The notes under the pieces were generated by a model. It ran no database searches. It had not been told where the DNA came from and saw only the letters and a program-made list of their open reading frames with translations. 64,000 nt of DNA, taken from contig NZ_CP097800.1 of NCBI RefSeq assembly GCF_000612545.2, positions 2,539,001 to 2,603,000 on the forward strand, read 5' to 3'. Origin of the DNA: Streptomyces sp. PCS3-D2. Its GTDB lineage: Bacteria; Actinomycetota; Actinomycetes; Streptomycetales; Streptomycetaceae. Every line of letters begins with the position of its first letter. Positions within the stretch are counted from its first letter, which is position 1. The position numbers were made by a program, and so were the translations under genes. This document shows positions 17,158-26,600 of the stretch, in pieces.

Positions 17158-20100
17158 TTACGGCTGTGGCTCGAAGTCCCAGTACGGTCTGGAGCGTTGT
17201 TTCGCCGAGACCGTATGGACGTGTTGGGCGCCCAGGGTGCGGGTCAGGCCCTTGATGCCCGCGTCCTCGTGTGTGCCGGCCTCCGTGTCCTCGCGTACGG
17301 ACCGCAGGTCAGCGGCCAGGGCGATCTGAGCGCTCAGGGTCATCGGGTGCTCGGGGCCCAGGACCCGCTCGGCCGTGCGCAGGGTTTCCCGGCTCAGGTC
17401 CAGGGCGTCCTCCAGTCGGCCGTTGATGTTGCGGTGTCCGGTGGCGTTGAGGGCGCAGCCGAGGGTCCAGGGGTGCCGGCTGCCGAGTGCGCCGCGCATG
17501 CCGACCAGCGCCTGCTCGGCCAGGGAGAGGCCCTCGGCGCGTTCGCCCTGGGCGCGCAGGACCAGGCCGAGGTTGCCGACCGTGCCGATGCTGTACGGGT
17601 GGGCGAGGCCGAGCTGCGACTGGTAGCCGCGGACCACGTCCTCGGAGATCCGGCGGGCCTCGCCGATGTCGCCGTACTCCCTGAGGTAGGTGGCGTAGTC
17701 GGAGGCGACCATCAGCGTCCACGGGTAGTCGACGCCGAAGACGCGGGTCGCGCGTTCCCAGACGGTGCGCAGGCGCAGGCCGGCCCCCGGGATGTCGCCG
17801 GAGCGGCGCAGGCACAGGCCGAGGTTGTGTTCGGCGCGCAGGGTCTGGGGGTGGCCGAGTCCGAGTACCTGGGTGTTGAGTTTGACGCCCTGTTCCTGCC
17901 GGGTCTGGGCCTCTCGGTAGCGGCCCATGAGCCGGAGTCCCATGGCGCACGCGATGCCGGAGGCGAGGGTGGAGATGTGCAGGGGCATCAGGACGCGTTC
18001 GCGGCGGCGCAGGGTGTCCAGGTCGAGGTCGTAGGCGTCCTGGTAGCGGCCGAGCAGCCGGTAGGTGGCGGCGAGGTTGTTCTGGGCGTCGAGGGTGATG
18101 GAGTCGTCCTCGCCGAGCAGTTCGCGGTAGGTGGCGAGGCAGTGCTCGAAGATCTCGCGGGCGGGTTCGAACTTGGCGATGCAGAGTAGGACGCCGCCGT
18201 AGGCGCTGGTGGCGCGCAGGCTCTCCAGGTCCTGGTCGCCGCGTTCGCCGGTGAGCCGGTCGGCGACGGCCCGGGTGAGGGTCTCGGCGCGGCGGAACAG
18301 GCCGAGGTTGCGCAGGGAGTTGCCGTACTGGTAGCTGAGCTCTCGGACCTTGGGGTGGTCCTCGCCGAGCCTGGCCCGCCAGATCTGGTCGGTCTCCTCG
18401 CACAGGTGCAGGCAGGTGCGGTATTCGCCGGCGAGGATCAGGTAGCGCAGGCAGTGCAGCAGGAAGTTCTGGATCCGCGGGTTGCTGCTGGTGATGGCGC
18501 CGGAGGGGAGGAGGTGGGGGACGAGTTCGGCGTAGCGGGGCCAGAGCCGGGAGTCGGAGGGCCGGCCGGGGTCGGCGGCGGCGAGGACCTGGCGGACCGC
18601 CCGGGCGAGTGGCTCGGCCTCCTCCTCGGAGAGGTCCTCGCGGACGATGCCGTGGACCATGCGGTGGAGCTGTACGGTCTCCAGCCCGCCGCCGCCCTCC
18701 TCCACGGGGAGGTCGGAGTACTCCAGTCGTACGACGGAGAACTGGACGAGCTTGTTGAGCGCGCCGTTCCACCGGATCTGGTCGTTGATGAGGCCGGCGA
18801 GCTGTTCGGGCACGTCGTCGGCGGGGAATTCGCGCAGCAGGCGCAGGGGGACCGGGCCGGGGGCGAAGAACACGAACAGCCGCAGCAGGGCGAGGGCGTC
18901 GGGGAAGTTCTCCCGGACGTTGTTGAGGAGTATGGCGAGGGCGGTGGGGAAGGGCAGCGGGTAGTCCTCGGAGACGGTGACGGCCTCGCGGGAGTCCATC
19001 CGGCGCTGGAGGAGGGCGAGGTAGTCGCCGACGGGCAGCGGGGAGTCGGCGAGCCAGCCTGCGGTCTGGTCGAGGGCGAGCGGGTAGTCCTCCAGGGCCT
19101 CGGCGAGCTGGTCGGCCTCGTCGGCGGTGAGGCGCAGGGCGCGGCGGCGGATGAAGGTGATCGATTCGGGGCGGGCGTAGAGGGGGACCTCGACGAGGCT
19201 GGTGTGCCGGGCGGCCCATTCGCGGTTGCGGGAGGTGATGATGACGTCGCCGGAGCCGCCCGAGGGGAGCAGGTCGATGAGGTCGTCGGGGTTGTCGCAG
19301 CCGTCGAAGACCATCAGCCACCGGCTGAACGGGGTTCCGCGGCGCAGCGCTTCGAGGACGGCCCTGATCTGCTCGCCGTAGCTGCCGGCGCCTCGGGGGA
19401 GGCCGAGGGCGGGGGCGAGTTCGGCGAGGCGTTCGCGCAGGGTGGGGCGGTCCTCGGCGGGGACCCACCACACGACGTCGTACTCGGAGGCGAAGCGGTA
19501 GGCGTATTCGGTGGCGACCTGGGTCTTGCCGACGCCGGAGAGGCCGAGGAGGGTGACGGTGGACGCGCCGGGCGGTGCTTCGGCGAGGGCCTGGCGCAGG
19601 GTGCCGATGACGTCGTTGCGGCCGGTGAAGCGGGGGTTGCGGCGCGGGACGCGGCCCCAGATCTCGGGCGGGTCGTTGGGGAAGCGGGGGCCGCGGCGGC
19701 CGGTTTCGGTGCCGATGCGGTCGGTGGGCAGTTCGAGTCGGCGCAGTACGCGGTATTCGGCCTCGTAGGCGTCGAGGCCCCACAGGTCGGTCTTCTCCAG
19801 TACGGCGACGGCGCTGGGCAGGGGCGCGTCGGTGAGGCAGACGGCGGCGAATCGGTCCGGGTGGGCGTCGGTGACCGCGCGCAGGGCGGTGTTCCACTCG
19901 TCGTCGGTGTGGGTGCCGGCGGAGAAGTAGCGTTCGCTGAGGACGAGGAGGACGCGGCTGCCGGAGCGGGCGAGGTCGTCCAGGGCCTGGGTGAGGCCGG
20001 GGCTGTTCTGCGGGTCCCAGCGCTGGAGGGCGACGCGGTGGCCGTGTTCCTCCAGGCGGTGGGCGATCCACACGGCCCAGGGGCGGTTGAAGCCCGCGAA

Positions 20101-20217
20101 GCTGATGACGAAGCGCTGGGGCCGCTGGGGTTGCTGCGGCAGGAGAGGCTGCTGGGGCTGTTGCGGTTGGGGAGGCTGTTGCGCCGATTCGCGGTCCTGC
20201 CGGCTACCGGTGGTCAT
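17158..20217 (-). CDS. fxsT: FxSxx-system TIR / NB-ARC / TPR protein (FxsT-like)
   Basis: A 1019-aa multidomain protein. A Gln/Pro-rich tail (11-34) precedes a TIR-like fold (about 34-160: RFVISFAGFNRPWAVWIAHRL, VLLVLSERYF). An NB-ARC/STAND NTPase follows with P-loop GLSGVGKT (225-232) and a Walker-B-like LMVFDGCDN. The C-terminal half is tetratricopeptide repeats in which LG..HP.TL motifs recur. This architecture is known as the TPR protein of FxSxx-COOH RiPP systems, and the maturase and precursor lie directly upstream. The Glu expected four residues after the Trp (WNTAL) in NADase TIRs is absent, so the TIR may be a binding module. It is the last gene of the operon, 64 nt after the HExxH gene. 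Confidence 0.85.
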   Translation of the reverse strand: MTTGSRQDRESAQQPPQPQQPQQPLLPQQPQRPQRFVISFAGFNRPWAVWIAHRLEEHGHRVALQRWDPQNSPGLTQALDDLARSGSRVLLVLSERYFSAGTHTDDEWNTALRAVTDAHPDRFAAVCLTDAPLPSAVAVLEKTDLWGLDAYEAEYRVLRRLELPTDRIGTETGRRGPRFPNDPPEIWGRVPRRNPRFTGRNDVIGTLRQALAEAPPGASTVTLLGLSGVGKTQVATEYAYRFASEYDVVWWVPAEDRPTLRERLAELAPALGLPRGAGSYGEQIRAVLEALRRGTPFSRWLMVFDGCDNPDDLIDLLPSGGSGDVIITSRNREWAARHTSLVEVPLYARPESITFIRRRALRLTADEADQLAEALEDYPLALDQTAGWLADSPLPVGDYLALLQRRMDSREAVTVSEDYPLPFPTALAILLNNVRENFPDALALLRLFVFFAPGPVPLRLLREFPADDVPEQLAGLINDQIRWNGALNKLVQFSVVRLEYSDLPVEEGGGGLETVQLHRMVHGIVREDLSEEEAEPLARAVRQVLAAADPGRPSDSRLWPRYAELVPHLLPSGAITSSNPRIQNFLLHCLRYLILAGEYRTCLHLCEETDQIWRARLGEDHPKVRELSYQYGNSLRNLGLFRRAETLTRAVADRLTGERGDQDLESLRATSAYGGVLLCIAKFEPAREIFEHCLATYRELLGEDDSITLDAQNNLAATYRLLGRYQDAYDLDLDTLRRRERVLMPLHISTLASGIACAMGLRLMGRYREAQTRQEQGVKLNTQVLGLGHPQTLRAEHNLGLCLRRSGDIPGAGLRLRTVWERATRVFGVDYPWTLMVASDYATYLREYGDIGEARRISEDVVRGYQSQLGLAHPYSIGTVGNLGLVLRAQGERAEGLSLAEQALVGMRGALGSRHPWTLGCALNATGHRNINGRLEDALDLSRETLRTAERVLGPEHPMTLSAQIALAADLRSVREDTEAGTHEDAGIKGLTRTLGAQHVHTVSAKQRSRPYWDFEPQP

Positions 20218-20281
20218 GCGGCCGTCTCCCTGGGCTGCGGGCGGTGGACGGGACTGAAAAGGTACCGCAGCGGACGGCCCG

Positions 20282-21538
20282 TCAGACCTTGGCGAACGGG
20301 GCGAGTTCGGGGTGTTCCTCGCACCAGGCGCGGCGTTCGCGGTCGACGGTACGACGGGCCGCGGCGTGCTGGTCGCCGGGGGGCGGGAGCTCGTCCATGG
20401 CCCGTTCGGCGGCGGCCATGGCGTCGGTGAACTCCCGTCCCGCCGTGGTCAGTCGGTCGTGTGCGCGCAGGGCGGGGAGGACGGCGGCGACCTGGGCGCG
20501 GATGCGGGCGTGCTGGGCCCAGGCGCCGCGGGCTCCGTAGAGCGCGGCGCGCTGCCAGTACCCGGCCAGCGCCAGGTGGGCGTAGGTGCCGTGCAGGAGT
20601 CCCTCCAGGGGGCGGGGGTCGCTGCGCCAGGGGGCCCAGTGGCGGGGCGCGGCGTCGGCGGTGTGCAGGGTCAGGACGTCGGCGAGGGCGGTCAGTTTGC
20701 CGTGCTGCACCTCGTGGACGAGGGTCGCGGCGAGAGCGGGCGGGGCCTGTGCGCGGGCGAGCACGGATCCGGCGGCCGCGGGCAGGGTGGCGCCGCTGGA
20801 GCGGGACCCGCCGGCCAGCGGTACGAGGGAGCGCAGCAGTTGTACGGTCTCCTCCGCGCGGACGGTGTCGTAGCGCTGGAGCAGGGTGAGCGCGCCGGAC
20901 CACTGGGTGTCCCACCGTTTGTGGCCCTTGGCGGTGAGGCGGCGGGCGGGGCGCAGGGGTGCGGGCCGTGCGGGGCAGGGGGCCCGGTAGGGGTCGAGGT
21001 CGTCGAGGGCGGTGCGGCCTCCGGGCAGTGCGTGCAGGGGCAGTGTGGCGGGGTCGTCGGGGTCCCAGGAGCGTTCGGTGAGCACGAGCGGGCCGGGGCG
21101 GTCCGGGCGCAGCAGGCCGAGCGTGGGCAGGACGAGGCGGCCGTGCACGGGCCGAAGGGTGTGGGTGAAGGGGATCCCCGCGCGCAGGGCGGCGGCCGCG
21201 GCGAGGGCGCCGAGGTGGGCGAGGTCGGGCGGCGGGCCGAAGGGGGTGTGCAGCCTGCGCAGGGTCTCCTCGGCCCAGACACCGGTGGCGGGGTAGTGCA
21301 GTACGTCGCGTACGGCGGCGGGGGCGCGGCGTTCGGCCTCCTCCAGCAGGGCCCAGTGCTCGGCGGCCTGGCCGGCGCTGCCGCCGGGGGCTGCGTCGAG
21401 GACGGCGCGGAGCAGGACCAGGCGTTTGGAGCGGCGTACGTCGCGGACCAGGCGGGTGCCTTCCGGGGAGGGCTCGGTGGAGGCGAGGGCGCGCAGGGTG
21501 TGGGAGGACACGCTGAAGGCGGTGAGGGCGGCGGTCAT
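20282..21538 (-). CDS. HExxH-motif peptide-modification protein (aKG-HExxH beta-hydroxylase-like)
   Basis: A 418-aa protein with an intact HEVQH motif at residues 275-279, inside a helical context (ALAATLVHEVQHGKLTALADVL). It matches the HEXXH-domain family found beside FxSxx radical SAM enzymes. Such domains were first called putative metallohydrolases and later linked to 2-oxoglutarate-dependent peptide beta-hydroxylation. In many loci a degenerate copy is fused to the C-terminus of FxsB; here it is a separate gene with both His and Glu preserved. ATG 21538 overlaps the FxsB stop (TCATGA), so expression is coupled. A role in hydroxylating the peptide is inference. Confidence 0.8.
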   Translation of the reverse strand: MTAALTAFSVSSHTLRALASTEPSPEGTRLVRDVRRSKRLVLLRAVLDAAPGGSAGQAAEHWALLEEAERRAPAAVRDVLHYPATGVWAEETLRRLHTPFGPPPDLAHLGALAAAAALRAGIPFTHTLRPVHGRLVLPTLGLLRPDRPGPLVLTERSWDPDDPATLPLHALPGGRTALDDLDPYRAPCPARPAPLRPARRLTAKGHKRWDTQWSGALTLLQRYDTVRAEETVQLLRSLVPLAGGSRSSGATLPAAAGSVLARAQAPPALAATLVHEVQHGKLTALADVLTLHTADAAPRHWAPWRSDPRPLEGLLHGTYAHLALAGYWQRAALYGARGAWAQHARIRAQVAAVLPALRAHDRLTTAGREFTDAMAAAERAMDELPPPGDQHAAARRTVDRERRAWCEEHPELAPFAKV

Positions 21539-22902
21539 GAGGCGGCCGCCGGGGGGCGGGCGGCGGTGGCGCGGCGCGGGCCGCCGGCGGCGTGCTGGAC
21601 GGCGGCGGCGATGTGCCGGATGAGGACCTGGAGGTCGGCGCAGTAGACGGACGGCTGCCGGAAGCCCTCGCCGGCGCGGTAGCGGTGCGGGTAGTGGCCG
21701 CCGCCGCAGACCTCGACGAGTTCGCAGGTGCGGCATCCGGCGGCGAGGGCGTCCCGTCCGAGCTGGCGGGCGGCGAACCCGGGGTGGTCGAGGAGTTGGT
21801 CGAAGCTGTGGGTGTCGAGGGCCATGCCGGTGGCCGTGGCCCCCTCGTACGCGGATTTCAGCGAGTCGGCCTGTTCGATGGAACCGTCGGTCTCGATGAC
21901 GGCGGTGGCGGCGGGCGCGAGCCCGAGGGTCTCGGTGGTGGCGGGCAGTCCGAACAGCAGGGCGATGATCTCTTCGAAGAGGCGGATGCGGGTGCGTCGT
22001 GCTCCGTCGCGCCACCAGCGTTCGAAGACGGCGAGGAGCCAGTCGGCGTACGGGTTCCCGCCGGGCCGGCGGTCTGGGCCCGGGGGCGGCGGGGCGCTCC
22101 AGTTGGCGAGCGGGAGCAGCAGGCCGACGGTGGGCGGGGCGAAGGCGAGCAGGGATTCGTAGGTCTCCACCGGGTCGTGGGCGAGGTCGACGACGCAGAG
22201 CACGCCGGCGTAGCTGTCGGGGTGGCGTGCGAGCAGGCGCAGGCCGCGGGCGGCGGCGCCGAAGCCGGGGCGGCCGCCGTGGTCGACGCGGCGGGTGTTG
22301 TGCGCGGGCAGCCCTCCGTCGAGGCTGACGCCGATGCGGATCCCGGCGGCGGCGAGGGCGGCGAGGCGGCCGCGGGTGAGGAGGGTGCCGTTGGTCTGGA
22401 CGGTGGCGGTGATCCGGGTGCGGGGGGTGGTGGCGGCGAGGGCGGCGCGCACGGCTTCCACGGGCGCGGCCAGTGCGGCGGGGGCCGTGAGGAGGGGTTC
22501 GCCGCCGTGCAGGACCAGGTCGACGCGGGGCAGGTCGTGGGCGGCGGCGTGCTCGGCGATCCGCTGCGCGGCGCGGGCGGCGGTGGTCGGGTCCATGGCG
22601 ACGGGCTGGTCGCGCCAGCCCTGGTCGGCCATCTCGTAGACGTAGCAGTAGGTGCAGGCGAGGTTGCAGCGGCTGCGGGTCTTGAGCACGAACTGGCGGA
22701 TGGGACGGGCCGGGTGGCCTGCCGCCCGCGCGGCGGCGACGTCGAGCCGGGTGTAGGGCCAGGGGGCGTTGCGGGCGTGCCGGGACGCGTGCGCCGCGGG
22801 GCCGGCCGCCGGCCGGACGGGGCCCGGGGCGGTGTGCGGCGCGGGGCCGGCCGGTCCGGCGGACGCGGGTGGCGGGGAGCCGTTCGTGATCGCTCGCCGC
22901 AT
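21535..22902 (-). CDS. fxsB: Radical SAM/SPASM peptide maturase, FxsB-like
   Basis: A 455-aa radical SAM enzyme. The 4Fe-4S site is CNLACTYC (Cys79, Cys83, Cys86), followed by the LHGGEP segment that contacts SAM. A C-terminal SPASM-type Cys cluster is CRTCELVEVCGGG...C (about 395-430), expected to hold auxiliary clusters. FxsB enzymes form a carbon-carbon or similar crosslink between an aromatic ring and the residue two positions later in a short precursor. ATG 22902 was chosen because GGGAGGGAG lies seven bases upstream; a GTG at 22926 is less likely. The first 40 residues are a disordered Pro/Ala stretch. The substrate should be the peptide at 23303-23503. Confidence 0.88.
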   Translation of the reverse strand: MRRAITNGSPPPASAGPAGPAPHTAPGPVRPAAGPAAHASRHARNAPWPYTRLDVAAARAAGHPARPIRQFVLKTRSRCNLACTYCYVYEMADQGWRDQPVAMDPTTAARAAQRIAEHAAAHDLPRVDLVLHGGEPLLTAPAALAAPVEAVRAALAATTPRTRITATVQTNGTLLTRGRLAALAAAGIRIGVSLDGGLPAHNTRRVDHGGRPGFGAAARGLRLLARHPDSYAGVLCVVDLAHDPVETYESLLAFAPPTVGLLLPLANWSAPPPPGPDRRPGGNPYADWLLAVFERWWRDGARRTRIRLFEEIIALLFGLPATTETLGLAPAATAVIETDGSIEQADSLKSAYEGATATGMALDTHSFDQLLDHPGFAARQLGRDALAAGCRTCELVEVCGGGHYPHRYRAGEGFRQPSVYCADLQVLIRHIAAAVQHAAGGPRRATAARPPAAAS

Positions 22903-23302
22903 CGCCGCGCTCCCTCCCCGCCCCACCGCCGGGGCGCCCCGGCGGACGGTCCATCCCTGCCCTTCCGCCGGTCCCGGCTAACGGCGGAAAGTGGTCAACT
23001 CGCCCGCACCGGACCGCTCTCGGACCTGCGTCCGTGGCCCGAACCCGTGCCCGAAGGGGGCGGTCCGGCAGCGGGGCCGCCGCGTGGGGACGTGCCCGGT
23101 GCCGTCGACGCCTTCGGGCCGGGCCGGGCCTGCGGGGCGCAGGGTTCGGGTCCTGGTGCGGGAGGCGGCACGGGGCGGGGCACGGGAGGGGAGGGGCCGG
23201 GGGCGGACCTCGGCCGGGCGGGGCACGAGGGCCGGACGCCCCATCGGCGTCGGGATCGCGCCGGGTGTGCTGCCGGGGCGGGCTTCCGGGGACCGGCGGG
23301 GG
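22903..23302. other. Long spacer between precursor and maturase genes
   Basis: A 400-bp GC-rich stretch separates the FxsA-like gene from fxsB, long for an operon otherwise packed with overlaps. An 88-codon minus-strand frame (22978-23244) has Arg/Pro-rich shadow composition and is not called. No clear hairpin or promoter was recognised. Confidence 0.4.
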
Positions 23303-23503
23303 TCAGGCAGCGCTGGAGTCGTAGGCGTTGAGGATTTCGGCCGGGTGGGCCACGCGTTCCACCAGGCCTTCGATCACCTCGGCCAGTACGGGATGGTCGA
23401 TCCCACGCAGCGCGGCCAGGTCGAGCCCGGAGAGGTCCGGCAGCCGCCCGGGGCAGCCGGTGCCGGTGGCCGCCGGCACCACGTCCTGACGTTTCGTCAC
23501 CAT
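23303..23503 (-). CDS. fxsA: FxSxx-type RiPP precursor peptide (variant terminus YDSSAA)
   Basis: A 66-aa peptide starting at ATG 23503 with GGGGAG nine bases upstream. A variable N-terminus is followed by the conserved leader-like segment LPDLSGLDLAALRGIDHPVL (21-40) and a helix to HPAEILNA. It then ends Tyr61-Asp-Ser-Ser-Ala-Ala66. Precursors of this family end Phe-x-Ser-x-x; here Tyr replaces Phe and one residue is added. A three-residue crosslink Tyr61/Ser63 by the adjacent maturase is the natural prediction. It lies first in the RiPP half of the block, with 100 bp upstream to the vWA gene. Confidence 0.8.
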   Translation of the reverse strand: MVTKRQDVVPAATGTGCPGRLPDLSGLDLAALRGIDHPVLAEVIEGLVERVAHPAEILNAYDSSAA

Positions 23504-23603
23504 GTGCCGCCGCTCCCCATGTCGCGTCGCATTCCGGACGGTCCCCTGCCTTTTCCCCCGGGGCGGTCGGCGGAAACAGCGGGCCGTACCCGCGGTGCGG
23601 CCC

Positions 23604-26600
23604 TCACTGCCCCGCCTCCAGGGCCCGCACCCGCGCGCGCAGCCCTTCGGAGCGCCCGTCGGGGTCGGCACCGATCCGCTTCCACAGCTGTAGCGCCGAG
23701 CGGTACTCCTCCAGGGCCGCCCTGGGCCGGGCGAGCCGCTCCAGCACCTCCCCGCGGGACTCCTGCACCCGGGCGGCCAGGCGCAGCGCGGTGTCCTCGC
23801 GGCCCGCCCGGCCGTCGGGCTCCTCGCGTCCCTCGTGGTCGTCGCGGCCCTCGCGGTCCGCCTCCAGGGCCGCCCGCCAGGCCAGCCGGTAGGACTCGGC
23901 GGCCCGGTCGAGGCGGTCCGCGGCCCGTGTGTGGCCGTGGATCTCCTGCTGCACATCGGCGTGGTCCCGCCAGGCGCGGGCCCGTTCGAGCGGGCCGCGG
24001 CTGTTGCGGACGGCCAGTTCCAACAGGTACTCCGCCTCCCGCAGGTCCACCGCGTCCCTGTCGTACGCGTGGCGCAGCCGCAGCCCGGTGGCCAGCCGCA
24101 CCAGCCGGTGGGCGGCTCCCGGGTCGGACTGCGGGACGGCCGCGCGGCTCTCGCGCAGGACGCGTACGGCCGCCCCGGTGAAGCGGCGGCCGCCGGCGCC
24201 GCGGGCGCGTTCCAGCAGGACGTCGCCCCACTCGGGAAGGAGGTCCCGGAAGGCCTCCCCGTCGCGGGGCGCGAGCCTGCGGGCGCGGCCGTAGGCCTCG
24301 GCCGCGTCCTCCAGCGCCACCGGGTCGGCGTCGCGGGCGTACCGCTCGCGGTGGACCCGGGCCAGGCACAGCAGGGCGGCCACCCGCAGCTCCGGATCCC
24401 CGCCGGTCTCCTCCAGAACGGTGGCCAGCTGCGCGGCGGCCTCCTCCAGCCGCGCCGGAAGGTGCCGCAGCGCGTCGGCCAGTTCCACCCGCACCCGCCC
24501 GGATCCGGCCCGGGACACCGCCCCGGATCCGGATCCGGCCGGCGGTGCGCTCAGGGCCGCCGCCAACCGGCCGGCGGCCTCTTCGGCCAGGGCTGTGCGC
24601 TCGGCCGGGTCGGGGGTGCGGGGCAGGAGCGCCAGCAGGACCCGGCCGAGGGCCCGGTGCAGCTCGTGGTGGGGTGCGGAGGCAGCCTCCGGGGCCGGTC
24701 CCGTGTCCTGCCCTGGTTCCCCGCCGGGGACGGAGCCCGCCAGGGGGGCCAGGGCCGCGCGGGCCGCGCGCAGCGCGTCCGTGTCGTCGCGCAGCCCGCC
24801 GAGCCGGATCAGGGTCTCGGCCCGCCGTACCGCGCAGTCCCGCCGCAGTTCCGGTGCGGCGGTGGGAGATGCGGCCGCCGCCGCGAACTCGCGGTCCGCC
24901 GCGGCGAGCAGCTCGGGGTCCGGGCCGGCGGCGAGCGCCCGCTCGTACAGCACCCGCCCGCGCGCCGCCCACGCGGCGGCGGTCCGCAGCCCGCTCACGG
25001 CCCGCTGGGCCTCGGCGAGGAGTTCCGGGTCGCGTTCGGCCGCCCACAACCGCAGCAGCGCGCCCGCCAGCTCCGTCTCGGCCTCCTCCGGCGGGTCCGC
25101 GGGCCCGACCGGGGCCGTGACCGCCCGCCGCAGGACCGCCACGGCCTCGTGCAGGGCCCGCGGACCCGCGTCGCCTTCGGCGTCCGCGTCCGCGAGGCGG
25201 TCCCGGGCGGCGCGCACCGCCCCGGCCCGGGCGGGCAGGGGGGCCGCCCGGGTCTCCCGTACCGGCTGCCCGTCCTGCGGTACACCGGGCAGGAAGCGCC
25301 GTACGACTTTGGCCGAAACCTGTGCGAAGGCCTGCGGGAGCCGCCCCCCGGGGTCCTGTTCCCCGTCGTCCGGCTCGGCGGCCTCCACCAGCGGTGCCAT
25401 GCCGGTCAGCTGTGCGACCGCGAGGGCGGGGAAGTTGCGCACGCCGGCGCCGAAGTGCGCCCCTACGTACTCCGAGCAGTGTTTGAGGACCAGCGCGGCC
25501 TCGTCGCGGCCCAGCGGCCCCAGCAGTACGTCCTGTACCCCGGGCACGAACTCGTACCAGTGTCCCGGGCCCGGTGCGCTGCGCCTCAGCAGCCCGCTGA
25601 GCAGTACTTCCGCCAGGTCCGACGGCTCGGAGTCCGGCAGCATCGTGCGCTGCACCAGGCGCATGACGGGCAGCGTCAGCGGGGCCGCCGACAGGTACAC
25701 GGCCAGTTGTACGGCGCGGGGCGCGGCCGAGGAGCGGAACCGTGCGACGAGTTCGCGCGGCGGGCGGGCGGCGGGCGGTGGCGGGACGGGCGCGGCCGGG
25801 TGGTCCGCCCGTACCCGGCCCACCTCGGCGGCGACCGGTCCGGTGCCGAGGCCGGCGACGAGCCGGGCCCATGCCCCGAGTGCGGTCGGGCTCGGCGGCA
25901 GCACCGGCACGGCGATCCCGCCCGCGGGCCGGCCGGGCAGCGGCGGCCGGTCCGGCCGGAACCGCAGCTTCGGTCCGGCACCCTCCAGCCGGGCGAGGGT
26001 GCCTCGCTCGGTCGGCAGCCAGCTGCGCCCCCACAACCGCTGCGGCAGGGGCTGGACCACCATGCACGGGGTGCACTCGGCCCAGCGGTGCAGCAGCCGC
26101 TGGGCCTGGCCCTCGCGCCACAGCGGCCCGGCGCAGTCGGAGACGACCATGGTCAGGGCCCGGCCGGTCGGGTCCCGCAGCTGGTCACCCGAGCGCAGTG
26201 CGGAGCCGGGGCCGGGGCCGCGTCCGAGCGCCGCCGTGCCGTCCTGCCGGCGGTGCAGGTAGTGCACCTGGACGTCTCGGAAGGCCCCCAACCGCTCGCA
26301 GACGGAGCGCAGTTCCTCGAACATCTCCTGCCAGACCGCCATGGAGGGGGAGGCGTCCATCACGAGCCGTACGGTTGCCTCCCGCCGGGTCTCCGGCCGC
26401 AGCACCGGGATGAGCAGGCCGAGGGCGCGGGCGCTGGCGTCGGCGGTGGCGCCCTCGTCGATCACCAGCCGGGTGGGCGGGGCCGACGGTCGGTGCCGCT
26501 GGAGGGCCCGTAGGGCCCGCTGGACGTCGAGGATGCGGGGCAGGGCGGCGGCGCCGGGCACGCGTACGGGTACTCCGTACTCCTCGGGCGACGGCTCGGG

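Noticed and set aside
18355-20430. A 691-codon plus-strand frame opposite the TIR/NB-ARC/TPR gene
   Set aside because: Composition is Gly/Ala/Val/Glu noise mirroring the real gene; no ribosome binding site or domain.
20702-20716. HEVQH protein read as an ordinary zinc metalloprotease
   Set aside because: No signal peptide, no Gly-x-x-x-Glu or Met-turn downstream, and tight coupling to a radical SAM RiPP maturase; the peptide-modification family fits better.
22978-23244. An 88-codon minus-strand frame between precursor and maturase as a second precursor
   Set aside because: Arg/Pro/Thr-rich shadow composition, no leader similarity and no ribosome binding site.
23835-26513. An 892-codon plus-strand frame opposite the vWA gene
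   Set aside because: Shadow of the SAV_2336-like gene; no domain recognised.
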